Assembly: GCF_001696605.3 (NCBI RefSeq) | Contig: NZ_CP031716.1 | Location: 1,984,001-2,048,000 of the forward strand | From: Acinetobacter wuhouensis | GTDB taxonomy: Bacteria > Pseudomonadota > Gammaproteobacteria > Pseudomonadales > Moraxellaceae | DNA: 64,000 bases | Reading direction: 5' to 3' | Part shown: positions 18,432 through 27,771 of the stretch, piece by piece | Layout of the letters: each line of letters starts with the position of its first letter | How positions within the stretch are numbered: the first letter of the stretch is position 1 | Notes under the pieces: model-generated | What the model was told of the DNA's origin: nothing | Seen by the model: only the letters and a program-made list of their open reading frames with translations | Database searches by the model: none | Made by a program: the position numbers and the translations under genes

Positions 18432-18546
18432 TTAAAAAATTAGAGTGCTTGTAAAAGTAATTTTTCAGTCTGACTTAATCAATATTGGTCGTACCCTTTC
18501 CTGAGCAAGTTTTAAAGCACTGCTTTAAAATAAAGCGCACGTGAGG

Positions 18547-18581
18547 GTTAGGGAGAGGTTTTCTTAAAGCCTCTCCCTAAC
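18547..18581. repeat. 12-bp inverted repeat, REP-like, between convergent genes
   Basis: GTTAGGGAGAGG (18547-18558) and CCTCTCCCTAAC (18570-18581) are perfect inverted copies around an 11-base loop. The stem lies between the convergent TonB receptor and cobS genes. There is no T-run, so it may be a REP-like repeat or an RNA-stabilising stem rather than a true terminator. Confidence 0.6.
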
Positions 18582-18666
18582 CATGATGATCTATGAGAAA
18601 AAACGCCCAAAGCAATCTTTATAGACGATGCACTAAATATCACAGTTAAAATTAAAGATAAAAACA

Positions 18667-19407
18667 TTAAAGATAAAAACTCAATACCACAAAACTCAAA
18701 AGACTCACCGCTTCAACAATTTCAATACTCGCTCCCACTGTATCGCCTGTAATACCATCAATTCGTTGAACAAATTTATGGCGTAAATAGATTAAAGTGA
18801 GAATAAAAATAATCGCTGTCGCCAAACCAGTCCAGACAAAATAACCTGTCGCTAAAAGTGTCAGCGCAAAAACAATCATTGCCCATGTTTTGGGAATATA
18901 TTGCGCAATAGAATACCCTAAGCCTTTTGCACGTACATATTCAGTCGTAAGGAATAAGAAGAGTGGTGCTAAACGCCCTAAAATCGGGAATAAAATTAAA
19001 GCCAAATATAATTTTTTCTCTAAAAGTACATACAGTGCTGCCCATTTGATTAAACAAAGAATGATTAGACTTAATACCCCAATCGGACCACATGCAGGGT
19101 CTTTCATGATGCTTAAAGTTCGTTCTTTGTCACCAAAACCACCAACCCATGCATCCGCAGTATCAGCCAAACCATCTAAATGCAAACCACCAGTTAACCA
19201 AATCCATAACACTAAAATCAATGTACTAAGTAAAATAATCGGTAAAGTATTTAGAAAATAAGCAGTTACAAATAAAATCAGCCCTATCAATAAACCAATG
19301 ATCGGATAGAACAATAAGGATTGTGCATTTTGTTGTGGGCTTGGCATTGCCTTAAGTTGAATTGGAAACGTGGTTAAAAACTGCAATGCGATTAAAAAAG
19401 GTGTCAT
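18667..19407 (-). CDS. cobS: Adenosylcobinamide-GDP ribazoletransferase (cobalamin synthase)
   Basis: 246 residues, an integral membrane protein with six or more hydrophobic segments. The signature GGLHLDGLADTADAWVGG followed by IMKDPACGPIGVL identifies CobS. It joins adenosylcobinamide-GDP with alpha-ribazole (phosphate), the last assembly step of adenosylcobalamin. The start overlaps the cobC stop by 4 bases (ATGA), so the two are translationally coupled. It is the last gene of the cob cluster. Confidence 0.93.
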   Translation of the reverse strand: MTPFLIALQFLTTFPIQLKAMPSPQQNAQSLLFYPIIGLLIGLILFVTAYFLNTLPIILLSTLILVLWIWLTGGLHLDGLADTADAWVGGFGDKERTLSIMKDPACGPIGVLSLIILCLIKWAALYVLLEKKLYLALILFPILGRLAPLFLFLTTEYVRAKGLGYSIAQYIPKTWAMIVFALTLLATGYFVWTGLATAIIFILTLIYLRHKFVQRIDGITGDTVGASIEIVEAVSLLSFVVLSFYL

Positions 19408-20030
19408 TTTTTATTCTCTATCCATTTCAATTGCATCATTTCACTGTCCAATATAAAACAATTGAGCTGCCCTAACTCTGCCGACATTTTTAAAATATCA
19501 TCTAAAGGTTGTTGCAAAGCCAGACATTTCAAAAGTTTAATCACCCCACCATGCGTCACAATCAAGGCATTTTGATGATTCTTTTGTTGCATTTCCAAAC
19601 CAACATCTGTGATAGCCGTTAAAACTCGCTGTTGAAAACCTATCAATTTTTCTGCATTGGGTGGTGTAAATCGTGTTGGAAATTGCCAAAAATTTGCCAA
19701 TAATTCAGGATTTTCATCATAGATTTGCTGTGTAGAAATTCCTTCCCAATCACCAAAATGCATTTCTTGTAAATGAGGATCTGTGATCAATCCTAAATCT
19801 AAATCAGTTGCTAACTTTTCTGCAAATTTAAAACAGCGTTGTAAAGGCGAGGTAAATATGACATTCCAAGGTTTATAAATTGAAGATTGATGATCAACAA
19901 TCGTATGCTGATCAATTGTCTGTTGCATTTGTTGCCAACCCAATTCGGTTAATTCATCATCCGTTGAACCACGTAATGTGTGACTTAACGTGGTTTCACC
20001 ATGACGAAGTAAATCAATCCTCAATTTCAT
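19404..20030 (-). CDS. cobC: Alpha-ribazole phosphatase-like histidine phosphatase
   Basis: 208 residues. The phosphoglycerate-mutase-type RHG motif is at residues 10-12 (LLRHGETTLSHTLRGSTDDELT), and the second catalytic His is in LIVTHGGVIKLL. Members next to cobS and cobT remove the phosphate from alpha-ribazole 5'-phosphate or from cobalamin phosphate. Assignment rests on family motif plus location between cobT and cobS, with which it is co-transcribed. Confidence 0.88.
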   Translation of the reverse strand: MKLRIDLLRHGETTLSHTLRGSTDDELTELGWQQMQQTIDQHTIVDHQSSIYKPWNVIFTSPLQRCFKFAEKLATDLDLGLITDPHLQEMHFGDWEGISTQQIYDENPELLANFWQFPTRFTPPNAEKLIGFQQRVLTAITDVGLEMQQKNHQNALIVTHGGVIKLLKCLALQQPLDDILKMSAELGQLNCFILDSEMMQLKWIENKK

Positions 20031-20067
20031 TTAGTTACCTTTGTTCACATGCAAATCGTGAATTGTT

Positions 20068-21120
20068 TTAAACCTTCTCACCAATCACCGCTGCTTCTGC
20101 AAATGTCGCCATGTTGTTATGCAAACTACACGCCAGTTTAATTACACCAAGCGCTGCCCCCGCACCACTGCCTTCACCCAGACGTAGATTCAGTTTTAAT
20201 AATGGATCAGCACCCAATTCTTGCAACAAGCGTTGATGACCATATTCCGCAGATTGGTGTCCAAATAGCATCCATTGACGCACTTGTGGATTTATTTTTA
20301 CCGCAAGTAATGCCGAAACAGTGCTAATAAAACCATCGACGATCATTGGCAAGCCACGTTGAGCACAGCGAATATAGGCACCAGTCATTGCTGCAATTTC
20401 TAAACCACCTACGGCGCATAAGGCTTTAAAAGCATCATCCGCCACATAGTCTTGGTGAAGTTGAATTGCTTGCTGAATAATATTTTTCTTATGTGCCAAT
20501 TGTTCTGCGCGAATCCCTGTGCCGACACCTGTTAATTTTTCAGCAGGCTCATTCAATAGAAAACAGGCGACTGCCGATGCAGAACAGGTATTACCAATGC
20601 CCATTTCACCTGCAATATAAATCGAAGCGCCATTGGCAATGGCTTTTTCTACACTATCATGACCAAGGTTCATGGCTTGAATACACTGTTCTTCAGTCAT
20701 TGCCACCTGTTGTGCAAAGTTTGCTGTACCTTGTGCGATGCAGTGACGTTCAACACCAACATATTCATAAGCTTCGCCCACTGAGCCACAGTCGATCACT
20801 TGAAGCGTTGCATGATACTCTTTGGCAATTACACTAATACAAGCACCGCCAGTGGCAAAGTTTTGTAGCATTTGCCGAGTCACCGCTTGAGGATAGGCTG
20901 AAATATTTTCCGCCATCACACCATGATCACCTGCAAAAATCGTGATCCACGGCGCATCTACATTTGGCTTTACTCTGCCCTGTAAACCTGCCAATTGCAC
21001 CGCAACATTTTCCAAAACAGAAAGTGAACCTGTTGGTTTCGTCAGTTGTAATTGACGTTGTTCAGCCTGTTGTTGCATTTCAGTATTGGGAACTTGACAT
21101 GCATCTAACCACCAATTCAT
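20068..21120 (-). CDS. cobT: Nicotinate-nucleotide-dimethylbenzimidazole phosphoribosyltransferase
   Basis: 350 residues, full length. Signatures include IFAGDHGVMAENISAYPQAVT near the N-terminus, GEMGIGNTCSASAVACFLL in the middle, VGTGIRAEQLAHKK, and GEGSGAGAALGVIKLA near the end, where the catalytic Glu lies. The enzyme makes alpha-ribazole phosphate, the lower-ligand nucleotide of cobalamin. cobC follows after 37 bp. The 100-bp gap before it shows no recognisable riboswitch. Confidence 0.95.
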   Translation of the reverse strand: MNWWLDACQVPNTEMQQQAEQRQLQLTKPTGSLSVLENVAVQLAGLQGRVKPNVDAPWITIFAGDHGVMAENISAYPQAVTRQMLQNFATGGACISVIAKEYHATLQVIDCGSVGEAYEYVGVERHCIAQGTANFAQQVAMTEEQCIQAMNLGHDSVEKAIANGASIYIAGEMGIGNTCSASAVACFLLNEPAEKLTGVGTGIRAEQLAHKKNIIQQAIQLHQDYVADDAFKALCAVGGLEIAAMTGAYIRCAQRGLPMIVDGFISTVSALLAVKINPQVRQWMLFGHQSAEYGHQRLLQELGADPLLKLNLRLGEGSGAGAALGVIKLACSLHNNMATFAEAAVIGEKV

Positions 21121-21220
21121 TTTCTATTCCTACTCATTTTTACTTCAAAAATAATTTGTTCAAAGCTGATCACAATAGATGTTACATTTATTGAAACAGC
21201 CGTGTGAAAAGCCTGATATA

Positions 21221-21745
21221 TTAACCTTTTAAGGTCATCGGGAAACCTGCAACGCAGAACATGACTTTGTCCGAAATTTGCCCGAGCTGTTGGTGCAAAC
21301 GACCAGATTCATCGACAAATTTACGGGTAATTTCACCCATTGGAACTACGCCCAACCCTGTTTCATTGCTGACTAAAATAATTTCTGACTTTAATTTTGG
21401 CAAAACAGCTAACAGCTTCTGACATTCTGCCAATTGTAAATTTTGATCTTCATTCATCAATAAATTACTCATCCACAAGGTCAAGCAATCCACTAGAATA
21501 ACTTGCCCTGTTTCAGGTGCATTCTGATCGATGCGTTGTAAACATTCTGCTAAATATAGTGGTTCTTCAATCAGTTGCCATTCTTGCGGACGTTGAGCTT
21601 GATGATGATCAATTCGATCACGCATTTCGTCATCCCAAATCTGCGCAGTCGCAACATAAGTCACTGTGAGTTTTGAATCTTTGGCAATCTGTTCCGCCAA
21701 ACGGCTCTTACCAGAACGTGCTCCACCCAAGATTAATTGCAACAT
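21221..21745 (-). CDS. cobU: Adenosylcobinamide kinase / guanylyltransferase
   Basis: 174 residues (called CobU or CobP). The P-loop LILGGARSGKSRLAEQ is at the N-terminus and VDCLTLWMSNLL follows. The His that carries GMP in the guanylyltransferase step is expected in DRIDHHQAQRPQEW. The enzyme phosphorylates adenosylcobinamide and attaches GMP for CobS. Its start lies 13 bases inside the upstream 2H phosphoesterase gene, so the two are tightly coupled. Confidence 0.94.
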   Translation of the reverse strand: MLQLILGGARSGKSRLAEQIAKDSKLTVTYVATAQIWDDEMRDRIDHHQAQRPQEWQLIEEPLYLAECLQRIDQNAPETGQVILVDCLTLWMSNLLMNEDQNLQLAECQKLLAVLPKLKSEIILVSNETGLGVVPMGEITRKFVDESGRLHQQLGQISDKVMFCVAGFPMTLKG

Positions 21746-22491
21746 GAATGAATCTCCTGAGAATTTTCCCTATGATGTTGAATCAACGGAAACTGATGTA
21801 AGGTGATCAACTGACCTTGTAAAACGTTGGCTTGGTAAATACCAAAACTGAGTTGATCGATACTGATTTCAAAAGTTTTCGGTGGTATAGAATCAATTAT
21901 TTTAAAAATTTCATCTGATTCAAACTCTTGTGAATACAGCCCCAGTGTAATATGTGGGCAATAATTGAGTGCAGCAATTTCTTGAGAAGACTTAGAAAAT
22001 GAATTTCTAATTTTGCTTAGGCTATTTTCATTATCTTCTATTTCTAAAAATAAGGCACTACTGAAACTATTCAAGCGTCCAACTTTTAATTGGAATGGTT
22101 TAAGTTCAAGTACTTTTAAACGTTCCATTTGCTGTTGAAATTGTTGCTGTGAAAAATCATCGTCAAAATGTACTTGAGCTTTATTTTCAAGTAAAAAACC
22201 ACAAATATATAAGGTGATATGAAACTGGCGGGTATTCGGTTGAAACAAATACGGCGCAAATTGATTCCGAAGTTGAGTTAAATAATCTAATAATTCAGGA
22301 TCTTGTATTTCCAAATACCACAATGCGTAATGCGCTCTCCCTTTGTGCCACTCGGGATAGTCATGTGCTTCTGTTGGAACTGTTAGACTGTTGGGTTGTA
22401 AAAACACCTGAAAATTCACATCGAATTCAATCGCATTATTAAACCATGTATTGAGATTTTTTTGATCTTGAATTGAATGAGTGTTGTGCAA
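21733..22491 (-). CDS. 2H phosphoesterase (DUF1868 / 2'-5' RNA ligase-like)
   Basis: 252 residues. Two H-x-T/S-x motifs, HITLY at residue 91 and HITLG at residue 180, are spaced as in the 2H phosphoesterase fold. The N-terminal KGRAHYALWYLEI resembles the DUF1868 subgroup. Known members open cyclic phosphodiesters or ligate RNA 2'-5'. Here the gene overlaps cobU by 13 bases, so a role in cobalamin nucleotide salvage, for example a cyclic phosphate intermediate, is conceivable but unproven. It ends in a Cys-Cys-Asn tail. Confidence 0.7.
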   Translation of the reverse strand: MHNTHSIQDQKNLNTWFNNAIEFDVNFQVFLQPNSLTVPTEAHDYPEWHKGRAHYALWYLEIQDPELLDYLTQLRNQFAPYLFQPNTRQFHITLYICGFLLENKAQVHFDDDFSQQQFQQQMERLKVLELKPFQLKVGRLNSFSSALFLEIEDNENSLSKIRNSFSKSSQEIAALNYCPHITLGLYSQEFESDEIFKIIDSIPPKTFEISIDQLSFGIYQANVLQGQLITLHQFPLIQHHRENSQEIHSCCN

Positions 22492-22521
22492 TTAATCTTG
22501 AATTTTATTCAGTTTAAATCC

Positions 22522-23781
22522 TTAACCATACTTTTCAGTTTTTAATCTTAATACGACGAAATATCCTGAAAATAGAATAAAGATTCCGATCAGCATGTAA
22601 TAAGGAAAAATCATATCGAATTGGTATAAAGCTGTACTCAATAATGGTGCGACGACCAAACTTAAACCTTGAACCATAGTGCAAAGTGCTGCAATTTTAG
22701 TTTGTAAATTCAATGCGACAGATTGTGCTGCACCTGTGGTAAAAGCAGGCATTAAACACGCCACTGCAATTCCATAAAAAATATAAGCACTTTGAAAAAT
22801 GAAAATATTGGCACTGATGATGGAAATTCCTAAACCAAGCAACATGCTACTCAGCCCGACAAAAAGCAGTTGTTGTAATGACCATTTTAACCATTTAGAA
22901 ATAGCGATTTGCATCATGACCAATGCGATTCCCACAATGAGTGAACATTGTGAAAAATAAATCGCACTTTGTGGAATACTCAGTTGAAATTTATCCTGAA
23001 TATAAAATCCAGCAGTTAAATTTAAGGTCACAATCGCGATATATAAGCTAAATCCTAGAATTAACCAAATGATTGCTTTGTTTATGCTGTCTTGTTGAAG
23101 CTTAATCTGTTTTAAGTTTGCAACGACATCACCCTCTTGTTGTAAATAAGTCTCTTGTTTTTGATGAATCTTAGCTTGATGATTCAACTGTTCTTTTGGA
23201 TATAAACATACAATGACAATACTCATCAGCGCTAAAATTATCACCGCCAACCACATCGGAACAAGAATCCCCCATCCGATCAATAAAGTCGTGACCAATG
23301 GACCAAGAATTAAGCCCACACTATTTAATGATCCAAATTTCGCCATCATTTGACTACGTTGTTTCTCCTCAGTACATGAGGTCATGACAAAACTTTGTAG
23401 CGCGATTTGTGGCATTGCCATAAAAATTCCTGTACTGGCTCGAGTCACTAAAAGTAAGCTGAATAGCAGACTCATCGCGATGCTATAAGTAACACCATAA
23501 CTCAGCACAGCAGAAAATAATCCCCACGTGATGGTCATCCCAATAAAGCCAATACTGAGCAAATAGAATTGATTTTGCCACTGCGCTTTTTTTGAAATCC
23601 ACATTGCAGTCAAACTCATCAATAAAGCGCTGACTGAAACCAAAAGCCCTGCTTGAAACTCTGTCATGTGTAATTGGCGAATAAGTGGGGCAAGTAAAGG
23701 TAAAATCATTGAAAAGCTAACACCATTCGCCAGACTTGCAGATAATAAAATCCACAGTGTTTTATCATTATTTTTATTCAT
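22522..23781 (-). CDS. actD: MFS transporter, probable siderophore exporter (ActD-like)
   Basis: 419 residues with about twelve hydrophobic segments and a long basic central loop (about residues 195-240), the normal MFS layout. It is the last gene of the eight-gene leftward siderophore cluster, after the TonB receptor. In the acinetoferrin cluster as I recall it (acbABCD actBCAD) this position is held by actD, an exporter-type carrier. The symbol rests on gene order, not on a distinctive motif. It lies 30 bp before the cob cluster on the same strand, so read-through is possible. Confidence 0.65.
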   Translation of the reverse strand: MNKNNDKTLWILLSASLANGVSFSMILPLLAPLIRQLHMTEFQAGLLVSVSALLMSLTAMWISKKAQWQNQFYLLSIGFIGMTITWGLFSAVLSYGVTYSIAMSLLFSLLLVTRASTGIFMAMPQIALQSFVMTSCTEEKQRSQMMAKFGSLNSVGLILGPLVTTLLIGWGILVPMWLAVIILALMSIVIVCLYPKEQLNHQAKIHQKQETYLQQEGDVVANLKQIKLQQDSINKAIIWLILGFSLYIAIVTLNLTAGFYIQDKFQLSIPQSAIYFSQCSLIVGIALVMMQIAISKWLKWSLQQLLFVGLSSMLLGLGISIISANIFIFQSAYIFYGIAVACLMPAFTTGAAQSVALNLQTKIAALCTMVQGLSLVVAPLLSTALYQFDMIFPYYMLIGIFILFSGYFVVLRLKTEKYG

Positions 23782-23878
23782 TTCATCTCAGTACATAGAA
23801 ATATTAAACATAAATTTAAAAGTTAAAAACCGCGTTTAAAAAGAAAGCCCCTTCCAAATATGAAAGAGGCTTTGAAAA

Positions 23879-26140
23879 TTAATACTTCATGGTATATGTC
23901 AGACCATAAGTACGACCCTGTGCAGGTAAACTTGAGATTGCACCATAAACCGTTGACACGGCTTGGCTATAAACTGATTTATAATCTTTATTCCAAACGT
24001 TATACACACCAAAACCTAAAGTCCCCAAACCGACTTTAGCATTGGTAATCACATCCATGGTGGTAAAACCTTTGATTTCCGCAGGTGGACGTGTCGAACC
24101 GTTGTCGATTGCATCTTGGCGTGCTTTATCTGTACCACCAATAGCAAGCGCTTGAACACGAAGCCCTAAACCATCATTGAACTGCCAGTCTGAATATACT
24201 GTCCCTTTTAACGGCGCTACACGAATTGCATCCAGTTCTTGCCATTTACCATGACTATTTTTATATTGTCCTGAAGTATAGGCAGCTGTACCGCCGACTG
24301 TCCAATTTGGTGATACTGGATAAGCAATATTGGCTTCTGCCCCATAAACACGTTCATCAGTATCTAAGACTTCAATGGTGTAATTAGGTGCGCCAAATTT
24401 CAGACTTTTATCAGAGTCATTATAAAACGCAGTTAAACCTGCATTAATTCCTTTAGGCGTTTGAATACGCCAACCCAACTCATAGTTATTCACTTTAATT
24501 GGATCAATGGTTTGGCTATTTACAACAAAGTTTGCAGGAACATCACGTAACATACGCTGTACGTCTGGTAAATTCGATCCTTGAGAGAAGTTGGCAAAGA
24601 CTTGTTGAGCATCAGTCAGATGATAAACCGCTCCGATATTAAATAATGTCGCATCATGTTTCACCGTACCACCATTTAAAGATTTGGCTTGATAATCGGC
24701 AACATCATGAGCAATGATCGCTTCTGTATAAGGTACTGAACTCGATACATCACTCTCTACTCGTTCATGACGTATTCCTGCTTGTAAACCAATACGATCC
24801 GTCAAATCATAGTGACTTTGGATAAACGCTCCAAATTTACTGGTTTCAACATCGGGTCCAAAACCATAACGCTGTTGCGGTTTAAATTTAAGACCATTAC
24901 TTGCCATAAAAGTGGCTAAATCATAGCGTTGAATATTTTGTCGATCTTGTTCATTTTCATAATCAAGACCATAAGTCAGTCCAAGTTTTCGCCCCTGTAA
25001 ATCAAAATCCTTTTGCAGTGCTAAACGTGCGCCCCAAACATCAATATCCGTATCAGATTGATATACCAAGTAGTTATTCTTACTATCTTTTGGTAATGCA
25101 CTATGTGCAATTGGGTTTACAGCAGGATACCAACGAGCCTGTTCATTGCGATAATACGCTTCTGCATTTAAAATTTGAGTGAAGAAATCATCATTTTGAT
25201 ATTGAGTGTTAAAACTATAACGCTCAGTTTGTGGTTGGGTATCGAGTTGCAAACCTTTCACAGCTTTTTGACTTGGCGCAGCACCAAATAGTACTGCTAA
25301 ATTTTTACCATAATCTGGACCATAGTCACTGTCTTGTTCATCATTGTAATACTGCGCTCCAAAACTTAAGCTCTGACCATCTGCAATTTTCCACGTTAAA
25401 CGACCATTGACATCGATCGTATCGGTATCTTGACGATCTGTTTGTGCAACTTCAGGGCCTATTCGGTCACCATGACTGTCTTGAATTTCACCACGTTTGG
25501 CATAACCTACACCCAAAGAACCTTTTAAAGCGCCTTGATTGAATGAAACCGACTGTGACGCTTCATACGCCATTGCATCACTTTTAAAATTATCACCTGA
25601 AGTTACACCAAGTTTAGTTTCAAAACTTAAAGGTTCTTCGCCACCATTCTTGGTGATGATATTGATAATCCCACCTGTCGCCCCTGAACCATAAATGCTA
25701 CTTGCTCCTGACACCACCTCGATACGTTCAATCATGGTTGGACTAATACTATTGAGCTGTCTTGAGCCATCGCGATAGCCAGTTTGGGGTACACCATCAA
25801 TCATATATTGCACCACACGACCACGCATGCTCATGCCATAGTTCGAGGTTGTTCCACTGCTTGGGGTTAATGACGGCACCAATAAACCTAAAATATCTGC
25901 GGTACTTTTACCTGCATTGGCTTGTTTTTCAATTTGTGTACGGTCAATGCTGTAAACCGTCCCTGCAATATCAGCAATGCTTTGTGCAGATCGAGTCGCT
26001 GTCACCACAATCGGTGCAAGTTGAGTCACTGAACTTTCAGTATGACTACTTGAATTAGCTGTTGAGTCCTGAGCATACAGTTGTGTGCAAATCGCCAAAC
26101 TTAAGCAAGTTACTTGGAATTGAATTGATATTTTTTTCAT
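23879..26140 (-). CDS. actA: TonB-dependent siderophore receptor (acinetoferrin-type)
   Basis: 753 residues with signal peptide ending near QLYAQDS. The TonB box is APIVVTATRSAQS; the plug carries SMRGRVVQYMIDGVPQ, MIERIEVVSGASSIYGSGATGGIINIIT, a classic siderophore-receptor segment. The barrel ends in YGLTYTMKY with terminal aromatic. It imports the ferric siderophore made by the upstream genes. It follows the MFS gene with a gap of 18 bp and is thus in the same operon, or operon pair. Confidence 0.82.
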   Translation of the reverse strand: MKKISIQFQVTCLSLAICTQLYAQDSTANSSSHTESSVTQLAPIVVTATRSAQSIADIAGTVYSIDRTQIEKQANAGKSTADILGLLVPSLTPSSGTTSNYGMSMRGRVVQYMIDGVPQTGYRDGSRQLNSISPTMIERIEVVSGASSIYGSGATGGIINIITKNGGEEPLSFETKLGVTSGDNFKSDAMAYEASQSVSFNQGALKGSLGVGYAKRGEIQDSHGDRIGPEVAQTDRQDTDTIDVNGRLTWKIADGQSLSFGAQYYNDEQDSDYGPDYGKNLAVLFGAAPSQKAVKGLQLDTQPQTERYSFNTQYQNDDFFTQILNAEAYYRNEQARWYPAVNPIAHSALPKDSKNNYLVYQSDTDIDVWGARLALQKDFDLQGRKLGLTYGLDYENEQDRQNIQRYDLATFMASNGLKFKPQQRYGFGPDVETSKFGAFIQSHYDLTDRIGLQAGIRHERVESDVSSSVPYTEAIIAHDVADYQAKSLNGGTVKHDATLFNIGAVYHLTDAQQVFANFSQGSNLPDVQRMLRDVPANFVVNSQTIDPIKVNNYELGWRIQTPKGINAGLTAFYNDSDKSLKFGAPNYTIEVLDTDERVYGAEANIAYPVSPNWTVGGTAAYTSGQYKNSHGKWQELDAIRVAPLKGTVYSDWQFNDGLGLRVQALAIGGTDKARQDAIDNGSTRPPAEIKGFTTMDVITNAKVGLGTLGFGVYNVWNKDYKSVYSQAVSTVYGAISSLPAQGRTYGLTYTMKY

Positions 26141-26158
26141 TACGAATGCCCCATTTAT

Positions 26159-27403
26159 TTATGGATTTAGAGTTTTTTGTGATTTGAAAATAATGATTTG
26201 TGAAAGCGCCACACTCAGTACAGATACCAGTGCAAGAACGATATAGAACTTTCCATAGCCCAACGATTGCGCTAGAAAGCCTGATGTCGCACCGCCAATG
26301 AAATAGACCAATAATTCAAAGCAAACAAGGATCGTGAAATCCGTCCCTGCTTGTTCCTTAGAACTACTTTGCATGAAATAGGCGTAGAGCGAAGTCATCG
26401 CGATATAGCGTATAGCAAGGAATGCAACAACAAAGACGCCCAATAATAAGTGCCATTGATTCAGCCATCCAAAGATGATCGCCATGCCCAGTAACCCATA
26501 AACCACAGTTCTACACCAACCAGCCCAGACCAGTAATTGTGTTGCTTTGAGTTTTTTAAGGAGAAATGCGGCAGATACCGCTGCCAGTAAACCTACACCC
26601 GCTCCAACAACTGACATCAATACGCCAATCTGTGACAGTGACCATTTTTGATCAATCAACATTGGATTGAGCATTGCCATTGCAGGTGCTTCAACAAAGC
26701 GGTAACAAATAATCAGCAATAATGCCCATCGAATTTCAGGTCGTTTAAATGCTCGGATTAAACTCGGTGCTGTTTTGGCTATTTGAGCATCTGTTTTTTC
26801 TTGAATCTTAAATACTGCCAACATGGTCAAAGCTGTCATCGTGGCGAGACAAGTCAGCGCAATTTTCCAGCCATAATATTGGTATAACCACAAAGTCACG
26901 GCACCACCAACCATGCTTCCTAAAGCTACACCGATACTTTGCGCCATACTCCCCAAACGATAATCAGACTCGGAAAAAGCTTCGATGGTATAACCATCAA
27001 TGGCAATATCTTGTGTGGCAGCAAAAGTAGAAATCCATAACCCAATCACAATGAAAACGGTGAAACCATAGGAGAATTGGGTAAATGCCAGTGCTAAAAC
27101 ACCGATCACTAAAGCAATTTGAGTGAACAACAACCATGTTTTGCGCTTACCTAATTTTTTAAGATAAAAACGATCAATCAGTGGCGCCCAAAAGAATTTA
27201 AATGCCCAAGGAATATAAAGCAGTGACAACATCCCAATCCAACGGAGATCCACACCTTGATGTCTTAGAATCGCGGGTAAAGCCACATTATAAAAATACA
27301 ATGGTAAGGCATGTGCCAAATAAAGAATGATGACAACCGTCAGGCTCATTCTTGAAAGTTGGGTGACTGAAATAGCCGTACGATTCGAATTTATTTTTTG
27401 CAT
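26159..27403 (-). CDS. actC: MFS transporter in siderophore cluster (AmpG-like, ActC position)
   Basis: 414 residues from the start MQKINSNRT, which has GGGGCGATGG just upstream; longer in-frame starts would lie further inside the preceding gene. About twelve membrane segments. The sequence resembles AmpG/acetyl-CoA-transporter-like MFS proteins (IDRFYLKKLGKRKTWLL; FAATQDIAIDGYTIEAF), a type often found beside NIS siderophore genes, where it imports or recycles the siderophore at the inner membrane. The symbol is by synteny. Confidence 0.7.
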   Translation of the reverse strand: MQKINSNRTAISVTQLSRMSLTVVIILYLAHALPLYFYNVALPAILRHQGVDLRWIGMLSLLYIPWAFKFFWAPLIDRFYLKKLGKRKTWLLFTQIALVIGVLALAFTQFSYGFTVFIVIGLWISTFAATQDIAIDGYTIEAFSESDYRLGSMAQSIGVALGSMVGGAVTLWLYQYYGWKIALTCLATMTALTMLAVFKIQEKTDAQIAKTAPSLIRAFKRPEIRWALLLIICYRFVEAPAMAMLNPMLIDQKWSLSQIGVLMSVVGAGVGLLAAVSAAFLLKKLKATQLLVWAGWCRTVVYGLLGMAIIFGWLNQWHLLLGVFVVAFLAIRYIAMTSLYAYFMQSSSKEQAGTDFTILVCFELLVYFIGGATSGFLAQSLGYGKFYIVLALVSVLSVALSQIIIFKSQKTLNP

Positions 27404-27771
27404 GACCATCGCCCCATTGCCCATTGCAAAGCATCTGCGTGATCTAAAGTGACATAATAAGGAACACGCCAAGCAGCATGTAATGCAGGAGTATTTAAGC
27501 GTTCACGATCTGCTTTATCTTGCGCTAAACGGACTAAACCAATGCAATATTTAAAAAAATCGCTTTTAAATTTCTTATACCACGCTGCTTGCAATGCTCG
27601 ATATTGTTCAGGAAATGTTGTTTCAACATCCGTTTGCATCACTAAAACAAAATCTTGTTTTTGTACAATCAATGTTTCGACTTGAGTGAGCCACAGTTGA
27701 AATTCCTCGACAGATACATTTCCTGAAAAATGCATGTCGATGATTTGAATATGGGTTGAACGATAGCTCAT
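27391..27771 (-). CDS. actB: Small conserved protein of siderophore cluster (ActB position)
   Basis: 126 residues, soluble, with an alternating N-terminal pattern (IQIIDMHFSGNVSVEEFQLWL, then DFVLVMQTDV) that suggests a small alpha/beta, STAS-like fold. No catalytic motif is visible. The start overlaps the acyltransferase stop by 4 bases and its end overlaps the next MFS gene. It is the unnamed-function member seen between acyltransferase and MFS in acinetoferrin-type clusters. The symbol is by position only. Confidence 0.6.
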   Translation of the reverse strand: MSYRSTHIQIIDMHFSGNVSVEEFQLWLTQVETLIVQKQDFVLVMQTDVETTFPEQYRALQAAWYKKFKSDFFKYCIGLVRLAQDKADRERLNTPALHAAWRVPYYVTLDHADALQWAMGRWSCKK

